The notes: generated by a model not told the origin, from the letters alone. A stretch of 64,000 nt of DNA from Plasmodium relictum (GCF_900005765.1 NC_041691.1:1426001-1490000); one strand, 5' to 3'; positions 1-17,256 are shown, counted from the stretch's first letter. Numbers and translations: made by a program.

Positions 1-3000
1 ATAAAAAATTTCAAAAATACAATAAATGATTATATATGTAATTATTGGGATGGTTTTATTTGTAATAATAAGAAAAATATAACAATCAAAGATGTTTTAA
101 CTCTTAAATGCTTTATAAGAAAACCATTTCATGATAAAATTACTCTAAGCAAATTTATTGATTATGATAAAATGATTAATATGATAGAAAATTCGAAAAA
201 TTACAAAATAAAAAGTAAATCTTCAAAATATGGAGAATATTTATATTTAATTGATTCATATATTATAGCTGAATTAATACGTAACATTTCAGGTTTAAAA
301 TATTATGAATACATTTATAAATACATCGTTAAACCATTACACCTAACAGAAGAAATGTTTGTTCCTATTCCCACATATTTATTAAATAATAATGAAGAGA
401 AATTAAAAAGAAAGAATCAATTAATTAGTGAAAAAGGAAAAAAAAATAAAAAAAATATAAAATTAAATACACATAAAGAACATACATCTAATGTTAATAT
501 AAGTAATGACTTAGCTTCTCATTCATTTTCGCGTGGAAATGATATTAAAATAAAAAGTAGCATTCCTGATATTTTTAATGATATGGATCAAGAAAAGTAT
601 ATCAATATTCATTATAATGATGATATAAGACATATAGGTAATATTGAAAAAAATAATTATACAAAAAAAAAAAATAAAAATTTTAACAAAAAAAAAATAG
701 CTAAAAGAAGATATGTAAGTGTAGATGTTTATTATTCCATGAAAAAGAAAAAAGATGACGATACTATGATTTTAAAAAATTCAAATAATATAGTAAAAAA
801 TATAGGTTTTATAAATATATTACCTGATTCTAGCAAAGAATTTTCTTATCAAGATAATATAGAAAAGGATAGGGATATAAAACTATATTCTCAGAATAAT
901 GGAGAATTATGCAAAGAAGATGGTAATAATAATATATATAATAGAAAAAGTGAACTAAGTATTTTAATTAATAATGAAAGTTTTCAAAAGGTATATGAAA
1001 AAGGATTTATTTCCAATAGTATTTTAGAAAGTAATTTAAAAAATAGAAATACTTTAAGTTTTAAAAATAAGTTTTTAAATCATGTAGATAATTTAAAAGT
1101 GAAAACAAAAAAAATAAACGATTCAATAAAAAATATATATGAAAACAATGAAAATATATTTTTAAAAAAAATTTTTTCTTCACAAAAAAAAGGGGATATT
1201 AAAAATGATAGTGATAATGCTGCAACTACTATTAATACTACAGTTACTACTAATGATAATACAAAAAATAACGATAATATCAATAAAATCATTAAAAAAA
1301 AAAGTAGTTCAAAAGAAGTAATAGAAGAAAATAAGTGGATTATGAAAAATACGAAAAAAATATTTTCTAACCTTAGAGAGGTGGGAAAAAATAAAAAAAT
1401 TTTATTAAGTAGCAATGAATTAAGTATTAATAGAGGATCAAAAAGGAGAACGCAAAGCTGTACAAATTGCAAAATGATAAAATATAACATAAGATATAAT
1501 AATAATAATAGAATTGAAAATTTCACTGATTCAAATGGTGTTGTATTCAAATACCAAAATGATACAAATAAATTAGTTGATTACAATGTAGATTTTTTTC
1601 CTTGTACTTTTTTAAATAATTTTAATGAAAATTTTGAAAATGATTCAAGAAACCTTTTTTATAATTTAGAAGAAGGGAGAAAATTTTATAAATTTACTTT
1701 TGATAATAACATAAAAACATTATTTGAGAATATAGATACAAAAACTAGTGGAGATGAATCAGTAAATAGTATATTAAAGGAGAAATATAATGATTGTCAG
1801 AAAAAAAATAATAAATATACAAAAATTTTTAAATATATTAAGGAATTAAGAAATAGTTTAAGAGAAAAAGAAAAAAAAAGAAAAACAAGTTTTCCTCTTT
1901 TAAAAAAAATAGAAGAGAAAAATAGTAACTCTATTAAAGAAGAAGAAGAATTAAAAAAAGATGAAGAACTTATGAAAAATTTAATTGAATATAAATATTT
2001 GATATTACAAAGACAAAATAATAACATAATGAAAAAAAAAACCAAACAAAATATTTATGTTAATGAACACTCATATGACATTGAAATGTTCAGTGATACA
2101 ACTAGCGATAGCTCTGAATCAATTAAATCTCTCATTAAAAAAAAGGAAAGTGAAAATAAAGAAAAAAGAAAAATAAATGAAAAAAAAAAACAATTAGAAA
2201 TATATTTAGTTATGAATAATTTATATAAAAAGAATAAAAAAGGATTAATATCAAAGGAGTATCATACAATAAATAAGAAAACAGATGTATACTGGAGGCT
2301 AGCATATGCAAGGAGAAATATTAACATATTAGATAATATGTCTAGAACTGATATAAATAAAAAATTAGAAATATTTAAGCAAAATGCAAAAAATAAAAAA
2401 GGAGGTAGCGATTCAGAAAATGAAGATAATAATATAACAAATGAACAAGAAAAAATAATAAAAGATTTAAACAAATTAGATACAAAACTTAAAATGTATT
2501 TAGATAATTTTAATGTGAAACATTATAACAAATATATATCTTTATTTCAATTGATGCAAACAAAACCTTATATATTAGATCCCTTAATTTATGATTCCAA
2601 AAAAATACTTGACAAATATATACCTTTTAATGGAAGATTTACAGCTAAAGCATTATGTAAATTATTTGCTTTTGCTAATAATCAATTTTTCTTTCCTTCA
2701 TATATTCTTAATAAAATGAGAAAAATATACACACTTGACAAAAGTATTGAATCTTATATATTAGCAGGTGGGATGAGTAGAAAATGGGGAATGGGTTTTC
2801 AAATTTTTGAATGTGAATACTGTGGAGAGATAAACGAAGATTTTTATTTATATAAAAAAGGAAAAAAAAAAAACAAAAATAAGAATAAAAATAAAAATAA
2901 AAATAAAACTGAAGATGCTTTGAATCATAAAACAATTGTTGGATATGGTCAATCCGACTTTTCTGGTTGTTTAGCAATATCTTTTCCTGAAATTGATTTT

Positions 3001-3325
3001 TCTCTTACAATTCTCTTATCAGATATTTTTAAAGGGCCAGAAGTAATTAATAAAAAAAAAAATTTTTAATTCATTTAAAATTTTAAACTTTTTATAATAT
3101 ATACATATGCATTCTATTAAAACTACTAAGTATATGATGAGTTTATGCATATTTATATATCATATTTAGTAAAAATATTACTTATAATATTTTTTAATTT
3201 TTTCTTTTAATTCTTTACTGTTTTAGGTGTCACACCTAATACTTGATTATGTATTAAAAGTATACGGCATAAAACCTAAATGGAAGCTACCTATACGAAT
3301 ATCAGAACTTATTAAAATCTTGTAA
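1..3325 (+). CDS. Large protein with C-terminal beta-lactamase-like domain, 5' partial (probable ABC1-family/beta-lactamase protein)
   Basis: The reading frame is open from base 1, so the gene starts upstream of the window. Exons by splice phase are 1-3042 and 3227-3325 (donor gtaatt, acceptor tttag), giving about 1046 visible residues. The part before about base 360 resembles serine beta-lactamase/esterase folds: a NITIKDVLTL stretch (cf. the family's ITIxHLLTH) and an EYLYLIDSYIIAELIRN segment. The domain resumes near 2520-3300 with FNGRFTAKALCKLF, GMGFQIF and GYGQSDFSGCLA, and exon 2 supplies its last helix. Between the halves lies a roughly 700-residue Lys/Asn-rich insertion. The usual YxN and HxG motifs read YLI and GYG, so hydrolase activity is doubtful. 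From memory, Plasmodium has an ABC1-type atypical kinase with such a tail next to PP1. The kinase part is not in the window, so that identity is inferred. Confidence 0.7.
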
Positions 3326-4598
3326 CAACACATAAAAAAAAAAATAATAAAGTAATAAAGAAAAAACTTAAGTCATCACTTGACAGTTTTTCCTATTTTT
3401 TTTTCTTTTTTGATATTATATTTAATAAATAAGTTAATTTTATATATAAATTTTTGTGAATATTTTTAATTTGTTAAGTGTTAAAAATTTGTTGTCAAAA
3501 ATCTTTTATGAATACTTTTTTTATTTTTTATTTTTTTTTTGGAATACTTGTATTTTCTTAAACATTAATTAAAAATATATTATTATTCTATTTTACATAT
3601 GTATATTATTAAATTTGAACTCCTTTTATAAATATATACATGTGTGTAATTAAAAAAAAAAAAATATATTACAACAAAAATAAGTAAATGAATTAGCGCA
3701 CAAAAGTAGAAAAATAAATAGGAGGGAATTTAATATATAATTGAAGTAATAAACATAATATTAACATACGATAAAATACTATTATGATAACGTTTATATA
3801 CATATTTCCAAAGAAATGAAAGAAGAATTAAATAAAAGATGCTTATATTTTATTTTGTTCCCATAAAATTTAAACAAATTAAAATGAATATGATTGAGTA
3901 ATGAAAAATTTTTGAAATAATAAATATATAAATAAAAAAATTAACAATTTTTTATTATTATTTTGACTGAAACATTTTTCAAAAAAAACAATATACAAAA
4001 AAAATACCTTCAATTTTTAAATGAAGAAAGCCTAAGTTATAAAATTATAAATTCAAAACTAAATATAAAATGTTTTTAACATAATACTTTCAAATCCAAT
4101 TTAACATTACAGTATTTTAATTTAAATTATATATTAATATTTATTTTTTAATTATTCTTAAAATTAAGAGAGTAAAAATACTCCTTTGGGGAAATTTATA
4201 GTTATAAAAATGAACATAAATCCTTAATATTATTTTTTATATCTTTTTTTTTTTTAATTTAAAATGTTTTTATAATAAATACGTAAATAATTCATATTAA
4301 TAATTTTAAATATATGAAAATATAGATATATATATTTCTGAAACATATATAAATAAATATTTATATATATATATATATATATTTGATTTGATATTCCATT
4401 AAATTTTAAATATGCAAGCGTCTATTTATTAAAAAAAAAAAAAAAAAATACATAATATATATATTTTTTTAATATATGTATTAGATAAATAAAATATAAA
4501 AAAAAAAAAATAATAATACTATAAAATAAAAATATTACGTATGGAGAAATTTTTGTATGTTCATAAAAGATAAATTTAAATTATATAAACAATTTTGA

Positions 4599-4661
<63 letters not shown>

Positions 4662-4798
4662 AAAAACAAGCTCTTATAACAAATATGAATTAAAAAAAAA
4701 TAGTGGTGAAATATATCAAAACATAAATCAAAATATTATGTAGATTAATAATTTTATATTTTACAATTATAATACTAGGCTCCTAAATTATAATATTT
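3326..4798. other. Intergenic, convergent 3' ends
   Basis: This lies between the 3' end of the beta-lactamase-like gene and the 3' end of PP1. It is A/T-only in character, with poly(A), poly(T) and a (TA)n tract at 4604-4658. I see no coding exon or structured RNA. Confidence 0.6.
4604..4658. repeat. (TA)n microsatellite
   Basis: A pure alternating AT run of about 55 bp lies downstream of the PP1 stop codon, between two convergent genes. Confidence 0.95.
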
Positions 4799-8939
<4,141 letters not shown>

Positions 8940-9682
8940 AATAAATATTTACTTAAGCAAAATTGTTTTTATCCTTCAAATGATATAATAATAATTCTTC
9001 TAACAATTTTTTTATTAATCATGAAGAATATGCTTTTTTATAAAGTTAAAATACTCGATAAATTGGAAACAAAAAAAAATAAGCATTTCTTTATGGAAAA
9101 AAAAAAAAAATATATATATATGTATATATATATATAATAAATATTATATTATTTCATAAATATTTCTTATTTTGATTAAATATAAAATTTTCCCTGAAAT
9201 TAATTTGTGTCTTTTAAAAATAAAAAAATATATTTAAAATTTTTTTTTATTTATTACATGAGAAGGATCATTTAATTTCTTAAACTAAACTAATATATCC
9301 AGGAATTTTATTATTTTAAAAAAAAAATTATTTTTTGTGTATTCTGAAGAAAAAAAAAAAAAAACTATATTTTACTAATAGTTTTATATCTATAATTCTT
9401 CTTCCTTCTCATAGTAATTCCAATCTATTTGAAAGCATACTTTCTCTTTTTATATATGTTAATAAAAATATGCATATTTTTTTTGCTCTTTTTTCTTCTA
9501 TTTTTTTTAAATTATTATCTTCTATTTTTTTTTAATTATTATCTTCTATTTTTTTATACTTTTTTCTTCTGTTTTTGTTTTTTATTTTTTTTTTTGTTTT
9601 ACTTATTTTATTTATGTTTCTTTCTACTCTATTAAATTTATTTGTATCTTTTCTTTTCTTTTCTTTCCTTTCCTTTTCCTTT

Positions 9683-9684
<2 letters not shown>

Positions 9685-9746
<62 letters not shown>
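9685..9746. repeat. 62-base pure poly(T) tract
   Basis: Sixty-two consecutive T bases lie inside a longer T/C-rich block (about 9480-9800). This is roughly 750 bp upstream of the PP1 start codon and is poly(A) on the PP1 coding strand. Long dA:dT tracts generally disfavour nucleosomes, so a promoter role is possible. The exact length may be limited by sequencing. Confidence 0.9.
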
Positions 9747-9747
<1 letters not shown>

Positions 9748-10190
9748 TTTTTATTTATATTTTTATTTATATTTTTCTTTTTTAATTTTTTTTTTTTTTC
9801 TAAATCAAATAATTTAAAAGATTATTAATTTGAACCTACGAATAAAAATGTCAATTTGTTAATTTTTGACATAAAAATCTTAATGTATGTCAAAAAAAAA
9901 AAAATTATATAATGTGCATAATATAAATAAATAAATAAATAAATATATATATATATATATACACTTAAATGTATTAGCAAAATGAAACATAAAAAAAATT
10001 AACAAATCAATATATTAAAAAAAGTATAATTATTATGCATATATATTCATATATATTTTTTTTTTTATTATATTGGGTGATAATATAATAATTAGTTATA
10101 TGAGTATACATGTATATACTTTTTTAAAGCAAAAACAATATAGTATTATTTCACGGCGAAATAAACGAATCAAAAAAAAAAATAAATAAA

Positions 10191-10242
10191 TAAAATAAAA
10201 TAAAATAAAATAAAATAAAATAAAATAAAATAAAATAAAATA
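10191..10242. repeat. (TAAAA)n pentanucleotide repeat
   Basis: About ten perfect TAAAA units in tandem within the intergenic region between PP1 and L10. Confidence 0.95.
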
Positions 10243-11177
10243 ATTTAATGAACAAAATCTACACACTCAATAAAAAAATTATGTAATGAGAAATATATGC
10301 AATAAATTTTTATTTATGATTAACTGTTAAAAAAAAAAAAAAAAAAAATGTTGACAATTGAATTTTAGATATACATTGAGAATAATAAAACATTTTTGTG
10401 AATTTTCAAAAATATAAAGGAAAAATAAAGTTATATAAAAAATTAATTTTATTTATTTTTGTAAAAATGAATTATATAGGTATTCTTACTTAGTTTTTAT
10501 TTTGCACAGCTATTTTTTAGTATTCTTATAAAAAAAAAAAATTATAAAAATAAAAATAAAAAAAAATGTTTGAAAAAGAGAATGGAAAAATGAAAATAAT
10601 GATACAAAGGATAAGATAATAACAAAATCTTCAAATTATCATAATGGTTTACTTACATATTTAATATTAAAATAATTATTTTTCATTTTTATTTATTAAG
10701 AACTAATATAAATAAAAAAATAGAAAATATATATGCGCTTATATGTGTGCATGTTACGTGAGATAAATTATACATTTAAGAATAGAAAAAAAAGATATCT
10801 ATAAAAAGTTTATAATAATAATTTGTGTGTAATATTATGTAACATAATGAGCGAATAAAGAATAATGATATTGCTTAATAAGACTTTTTAAGAAAATAAA
10901 AATGTATTCATTTATACATATGCATATATTAAGTATATATTTGTTTCAATAATTAAAAGTATGTGTTATTTGCAAATTTTTAAAAATGTACAAAATTTCT
11001 ATAGTGTTGTTAAGTCTAAGAATATGCATTAAGCTTTTTTTTTTTTTTATTAATAGGACATATTTTTATGGGTTTTTTTTATTTCTTTTTCCTTTAATTA
11101 TACTATTATGTTTTGTTCTTAGTTTTTTATGAAAATATATTTTGTGTGTATTTAACTTTATTAACTATATAATAATT

Positions 11178-11285
11178 ATGTTAAAATGTCAACCCTTTTT
11201 TAAAAATCACAATTTTATATCATTTCCTGATGAAACTCTTTCAAATATGGGATTCAGTAAGATAATAAAACTAATTGAGACTTAA
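11178..11285 (+). CDS. Candidate first exon of a very small gene (weak)
   Basis: An ATG frame of 35 codons contains a non-repetitive, less A/T-rich stretch (CQPFFKNHNFISFPDETLS) followed at 11257 by a strong donor (TTCA|GTAAGA). Acceptors exist at about 11525 (attttag) and 11596 (poly-T then tttag). Either would keep a short frame, giving a product of roughly 32-40 residues. Against it: the product is very short, has no recognised family, and nothing fixes the second exon. I list it because it stands out from the low-complexity flanks. Confidence 0.2.
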   Translation: MLKCQPFFKNHNFISFPDETLSNMGFSKIIKLIET

Positions 11286-12670
11286 AATTTTTTATGTTTC
11301 CTTTTTTGTATCAATATTGCAATATGTTTTTATATAACTAGCTAAAAAGGAAAATATTTATGAATTTTTTTTATGGAATAATAATTAACAATATATAAAT
11401 ATCTTTTAAAACTTTTTTTTTTCTTAATATGATTCTGAAGTTTTATAAAATTTATAAAAGAAACAATGTATTAAATATGAAAATAATTCTAATTTTGAAG
11501 TCTTTATTTTTTTAATTAATTTTAGTAACGTGTGTTTGTAATGTTTTTTATTTTATAGTAATTTAAACTTAAAAACTATTTTTTTTTTTTTTTTAGACAT
11601 TTATTTTAAACCATAGGTATAGGTTTTAAAACAAAATGAAATTATAAATGAGTCAATTAACAAAAAGAGTAATTTATGTTTTATAATAATCATTTAATTA
11701 TATTATTTTAATTTATGAATTATCATAGTATTATTTTTGGAGAAAATAAATTTGATTAGCTCTTTTTTTTTTTAGAATATATATTATTATTGAAATTAAA
11801 AATTAAACTAATAGAAATTTAGCAAATAAATAGCAAAGTTATCTATAGATTTATTAAAGGACAAAAAAATATATAAAGTTTAAAATAAAAAATAAAAAAT
11901 GGAATAAGTGAATACCATATGAATAAAGTGAAATATTGTAAAAAGTAGTTTATATAAATATTCTATGTAAGATTAATTCATTACTTGTTTTTAATGATAA
12001 GCTTTTATTTCTTTTTTCATAACGTTCATTGTGGCATTCCCCTTAGACTATTAAAGGTAAAAAAAATTGCATTAAATTATGCTTATAAGCCTTTATAAGC
12101 ATATACAAATGATTAAATTATTATAATGTAATAAAAGGAAATTATATATGATAATCTGTTCAACGTCATTTTTATCTTGCATACTTTTGTAGAATTACAA
12201 AAATAAAAAAAAAAGTCAATTACTGTACATATAATGAAATATATTATTTTAATATTATATTTATTTTTAAAATCTTAATTATTCCTAAAAAATATTTTGA
12301 ATTCTTTACATATATTTTAATTAACTCACAAATCAAGAAAAAATAGGGATATATATTTTTTTTATATTTTTGAATAATTTTTAAAGAAAAATAAAAAAAA
12401 CATAGATAACTTATAGAAAATGCGTAGTATTAGTATATATATATTATTATGTATTTAAAGATATTTTTTTTAATTTCCTTATTGATATATTTTTTTTTTT
12501 TATAATCTTTCTTTTTCTATTTTAAATTTTAATAACACTTAATGTATTCTTTTTAATTTGAACTTTTTTACTTTTATATTCTGTTTAATAAATAAAAAGG
12601 TTACGGGGTGAGTAAAAAAAAAAAAAAAATCACAATAGTATATGTACAAATATGAATAAATGCAAAACAA

Positions 12671-13330
12671 TTATGATTCTATGATTGTGTTTATATCTTT
12701 ATATATTTTTTCTAATGGACCTTTTTCTCTGATAAATTTACAACTAACACCATCAGAAATAATTCTTCCTTTTTTTTTATATTCTTGATATTCATCTTTT
12801 GAAAATTTAGTAAATCCCCATTTATTACTAATAAAAACTTTCTGCCTTCCAGGAAATTTATATTTTGCTCTCCTTAAAGCTTCAGCTGCTTTGGGAACAA
12901 AATTTTCTTTTGTTCTAATAGAAAGCAAAACCTGGCCAATATCTACCCTTGCTACAACTCCATTAGGTTTTCCAAATGCTCCTCTCATACCTGTTTGAAG
13001 TCTATCAGCTCCGGCACATGACAACATTTTATTTATCCTTAAAACATGAAATGGATGTACTCTTATTCTTAAATGAAAATTATCTTTACCACAATTTGTT
13101 ATCATATATTTATTTGCACAAATACGTGCAGCTTCTAATGCTTCAGATGATATTTGTTCATATTCATATGAAACTAAATGTACAACTCCACTAAATTCAT
13201 TTACATCTGCTTTTTTTTTTCCCATGTCATAAATTCTTATCTTGGGATCAGGAACACCTCTGCAATATCTACTCTTGGGATAAGGTTTATTTTTACAATA
13301 TCTATAACACCTAGCTGGTCTTCTTCCCAT
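12671..13330 (-). CDS. RPL10: 60S ribosomal protein L10 (uL16)
   Basis: A single exon of 219 residues, the expected length for eukaryotic L10. The N-terminus [20 protein letters not shown] and the segments [50 protein letters not shown] and [18 protein letters not shown] are conserved hallmarks. The protein binds the large subunit at the P-site/corridor region late in 60S maturation and is needed for subunit joining. Its codon composition is richer in G+C than neighbouring low-complexity genes, as expected of a highly expressed gene. It is transcribed leftward, divergently from the next gene across about 3.1 kb. Confidence 0.98.
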   Translation of the reverse strand: MGRRPARCYRYCKNKPYPKSRYCRGVPDPKIRIYDMGKKKADVNEFSGVVHLVSYEYEQISSEALEAARICANKYMITNCGKDNFHLRIRVHPFHVLRINKMLSCAGADRLQTGMRGAFGKPNGVVARVDIGQVLLSIRTKENFVPKAAEALRRAKYKFPGRQKVFISNKWGFTKFSKDEYQEYKKKGRIISDGVSCKFIREKGPLEKIYKDINTIIES

Positions 13331-15856
13331 CTAAAAAAGAAGAAAAAAAAAATATATATATGTATATACAAAAGATGAATGTAATTTAGAAATTTTTTAA
13401 ACAAATAAAAATTATAAATTTGCCTTCTTTTTATTATATATAAAATTTAAACAATTGTTTGAATTTTTTTTCTTATTCTTATTAAAATATTTAATTTTTT
13501 TTATAATATTTTAAATAATATTAAATTGTCCTTATTTAAATTCGTAAGTTTTTATTTTTTTATCATACCTTATTAAAATGTATAAATAATATAATAAAGT
13601 ATTTTAAAAAATGATATCAAATATATTTTATAATGGCATTTATTAGTAACTATAATGTTGTAATAACATAGAAAAAATTGTTATTAAATAAGCATAAATA
13701 AAAAGAAAAAATAAAAAAATTAAAATAAAAAAAAATTTCAAAATTGGGTGGAACAATAATTCAAAATAATTTTTAACACAAAAATATATATGCAAATATA
13801 TTTATTCTACAAAAAAAAAAAAAAATGTATACATATATCACATAAATTTGCACTTGGAATTTAATTAAAAAAAAACTTGTAAACTACAATAATAATTCAA
13901 AATAATCAAGAAAAAAAATAAGAAAATTTTTATAATTTTTTATAATTTTATAATGTAAATATGTAATTGCTAAACTTTTAAATTCACTTTTCTATTAAAA
14001 TATATGATAAATTATGCTGTTATGTCTTCAACCCCTTTACCCTCTAAAAATTATATTTGAAAATAATTATATGTATACATTATATAAATTTATAAAAACA
14101 TACTTTATTTTTGCTATACATTTTTTTTCAAAACATTATATAAATTTTTTATTGAAGAGATTTATAAAATATATATAAAATTATTTTGCTTTTTTGTCAA
14201 GATTAATATTTAGTCAAAATTTTATATTATGAAATTCATTGAATATTTATGAAGGTAACATATTTTTTTTTATAATTTTTTTCCTTTAACATTCGATATG
14301 TTATAGTCTTATTTTTGTATTATATTTTTTTAATTTTTTAATTTTTTTTGAAATGTTATTTATAAATTTAAAGAAGAAAATTAGTTGAATTATGATTATT
14401 AAAGAAAAAAAAGAACAATAAAATTTAAATTAAGGAAAAGATAAATGTATAATATTATATCTTAAAATGAACTTCGAAATAAAAATCATTTTAATTTTTA
14501 ATATTATATTATCACATATGTAACTTTATGTTTTCATATTAGATAAAGTTGTATTTCAATATGATAATAAATGCTAATACTATTTTAATAATATGTTTTA
14601 ATAGCATATAATGGTAAATTTTATATTAAATAAGAAAAACGGTTTTTTATTTATGGAAATAACAAAGTTACAAAAAAAAAATTTTGAAAAATATTTATCA
14701 ATGCATGATTATTATTTGAATATTTTTTCATTAAATTAAATAAATCTGTAAAACTTAATTGAAAAAGTAAATTATTTTATACTTTAATGCGAGTTTTAAA
14801 ATTTTTAAGAGATATTAAAATATATTATTTTAATATTTGAACACAAAGTCTTGAGAGAATGATAAAAAAAATTAATTCAGGATTCTTCATAAATTGTTTT
14901 AAACCATAAGATTATTTGTTCCTATTAAATTTCATTTAAAATTATTTTGTAATACATATAAGATTTGTTTGATTTATTTTTTAATACTATTAAGCGTAAT
15001 ATTTAACAGAAAAACAATTCTTCCTAAAAGTTTTATATTATTTAAAAAAATAAAATTAATATTTTTTATAACGAAGATAAAAACTTATGTAAGGAATTTT
15101 TAAGGTTTTAAAAATTTTTTTTTTATTGTATTTTTGTTAAAACTCTTTATATTAATGTAATTTTTGAAGATTTAAACATGTACTTCATAATTAGATTCGT
15201 TTTTAAAAAAAATCATTGTCAAAACAATAAATCCTTTTTTCTTTATAAATATAAAAGTCCATCAACCTTTATATGTATTTAATTCTTAAAAATCCTCTAA
15301 GAGAAGTAGAATTTTTATTTTTTATACTTGTAATAAATTTTATAGTATTTTTTTAAAAATACAATTTTTTAACTCATTTTTTTTTTATTAATTATAAAAA
15401 TGTTTTTATTAAATAAAATGAATTAAAATGATATTTTTATAGAAATTTAATTATTTTAATATCATTTTAATAAAATTTTTCGCAAAAAGAGAGAAGAAAG
15501 CTTAAAGTAACTTCATATGTATGCATATTTCTTTGCTTTTTTATATTATCTTATATTTATATATGTACTGTTTTTTTTTATTTTGTTAAATATATGCACA
15601 TTTTAAAGAAAACTGAAGTGCTCACCATTAATGATCAGAATGTTTCATGCTTCTATTCTCTAAATGAACAACATAAAAACTTATATATATATGCACACAT
15701 AATTATATAAAATTTAAAAAAAAAATTTTCAAGTTATATCCTACTATTAAAAAAATTATTTATATTTATTTTATTTAAGAACTACATTTTTTAATATTTT
15801 AAAAAATTTCAACTTAAACTGCATATAAGTATATACATACATATATTTATATATAT

Positions 15857-15897
<41 letters not shown>

Positions 15898-16329
15898 ATT
15901 TTTTTTTTTTTTTTTTCTCATAATTTATCTAGATAAAAAAAAAAATGTGAGCAAATGAAATATATGCGATATTAAAAATATGTATATATATATATAAAAT
16001 AAAAAAAATATATTTCTTAATTAGAAATTTGAAGTAAGCAAATATGTAAAAATTAGGAAGCATGAATAGTTAAGATTTATATATATATGATTTGTGAATT
16101 AAAATTGAATTAGTAAAGAGAAGGTTTTATCTTTAATGACAATTTACGTTTATTTTTTTTTTATTTTATAATTCTTTTATATAAATATATATAATATATT
16201 TATACATATATGTAATATACATAAACATATACATACGTATAAATACACGTTTGTATATATATACAAACTCTTGTGAAAAAATTTTGATTTATTTTTATAG
16301 TTTTTAAATTTTGTTCTCTTTTTTATTTG

Positions 16330-16386
<57 letters not shown>

Positions 16387-16461
16387 CTTTTAAATTTTAT
16401 GTAAAATTTTTACACTTAAAAATAACATCGAAAAAGGAAAAGGAATTTTAGGTATAGAAAA
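13331..16461. other. 3.1-kb divergent intergenic region
   Basis: This lies between the L10 start (leftward) and the next start (rightward), so it should hold two promoters. It is A/T-rich throughout, with (TA)n at 15863-15894 and 16332-16384. A short patch of more balanced composition at about 15612-15670 could be a non-coding RNA, but I see no defining box motifs. Confidence 0.5.
16332..16384. repeat. (TA)n microsatellite in 5' flank
   Basis: A pure TA run of about 53 bp ends roughly 78 bp upstream of the start codon of the coiled-coil gene. Confidence 0.95.
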
Positions 16462-17256
16462 ATGTCTGCTGGTGCTGTTGGTGTTGAAAATAGGTGTTTA
16501 ATGAAAAATAAAAAAAATAATAATAGTTCTCATGAATGTATAAATGTAGATATAAATCACATTATAAAAGATATTTATGGATATAAAAATGGAAGAAAAA
16601 GAAATATTCAATTTATATATGATGATACAATAATTAACCAAGACAACAAAAAAATAAATAAAAAGATGAAAAAAGAGAATAATAATAATAATGTTATTAA
16701 ATGTGAAGATGAAAATGAGAATAAAAAAGATGTTTCAATAACTTGTGATGATATTAATAATAATAATTATCATAATTATACTGAATTTAATGATTTAAAA
16801 AATAGTGGCATTATAAATGCTTCACCGTCATTACTATCACTAAAAGGAGAGAATCTTAAATTTATATCAAAAAAAATAGAATCATGTATAGATAATGTTT
16901 TAGAAAGTATACGTTCATGTAATGAAATAAATCAAGCAAAAAAAATTATGATACCTTTATTAAGTGATTTTATACAGAACAATTTTATTCATATTGATGA
17001 CTACGAAAAGAATCAAAATTCCTATAAAGTGAAGATTGACACCTTACAAAAAGAAAAAAAAGTTTTAATTAGTGCTGTGAAAATTCAATATCAAAAAATT
17101 ACACAACTTCAGAAACTAATTGATAATCAAAAAAATGATTTAAAAAAAAAAAATGATGAACTAAATCAAATAAAAGCTAAAGTGCATCAATATTTTTATG
17201 ACATTAATAATCCTAATAAAAGAAATTTTTCCATTTTATCACCGGATGTGTATTGA
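16462..17256 (+). CDS. Conserved-type Plasmodium protein with C-terminal coiled coil, unknown function
   Basis: A single exon of 264 residues that I do not recognise. After a short MSAGAVGVENRCL start comes a Lys/Asn-rich, probably disordered stretch (about residues 15-130). From about residue 133 the composition becomes ordered: a helical segment (KKIESCIDNVLESIRSCNEI), a short hydrophobic part around IPLLSDFIQNNF, then a long charged heptad-like coiled coil (about residues 180-245, KIDTLQKEKKVLISAVKIQ and onward). The end is FSILSPDVY. There is no signal peptide, membrane segment or metal motif. The C-terminal half is the part likely to be conserved and useful for a profile search. Confidence 0.75.
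   Translation: MSAGAVGVENRCLMKNKKNNNSSHECINVDINHIIKDIYGYKNGRKRNIQFIYDDTIINQDNKKINKKMKKENNNNNVIKCEDENENKKDVSITCDDINNNNYHNYTEFNDLKNSGIINASPSLLSLKGENLKFISKKIESCIDNVLESIRSCNEINQAKKIMIPLLSDFIQNNFIHIDDYEKNQNSYKVKIDTLQKEKKVLISAVKIQYQKITQLQKLIDNQKNDLKKKNDELNQIKAKVHQYFYDINNPNKRNFSILSPDVY

Larger units (their letters stand above)
8940..12670. other. 3.7-kb intergenic region upstream of PP1
   Basis: This contains the PP1 promoter (transcribed leftward) and the L10 3' flank. It is mostly A/T-only, with a 62-base T tract, a (TAAAA)n array, one copy of a 21-base element (11901-11921), and two small coding-like islands near 11178-11256 and 12005-12046. No other gene is visible. Confidence 0.6.

Noticed and set aside
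9335-9817. Three overlapping hydrophobic frames
   Set aside because: They are poly(T) translated as Phe/Leu. No splice sites or family similarity support them.
10986-11132. 48-codon hydrophobic ATG frame (two apparent membrane helices)
   Set aside because: A T14 run and T-rich flanks generate Phe/Leu frames by chance. There is no donor, family or compositional support.
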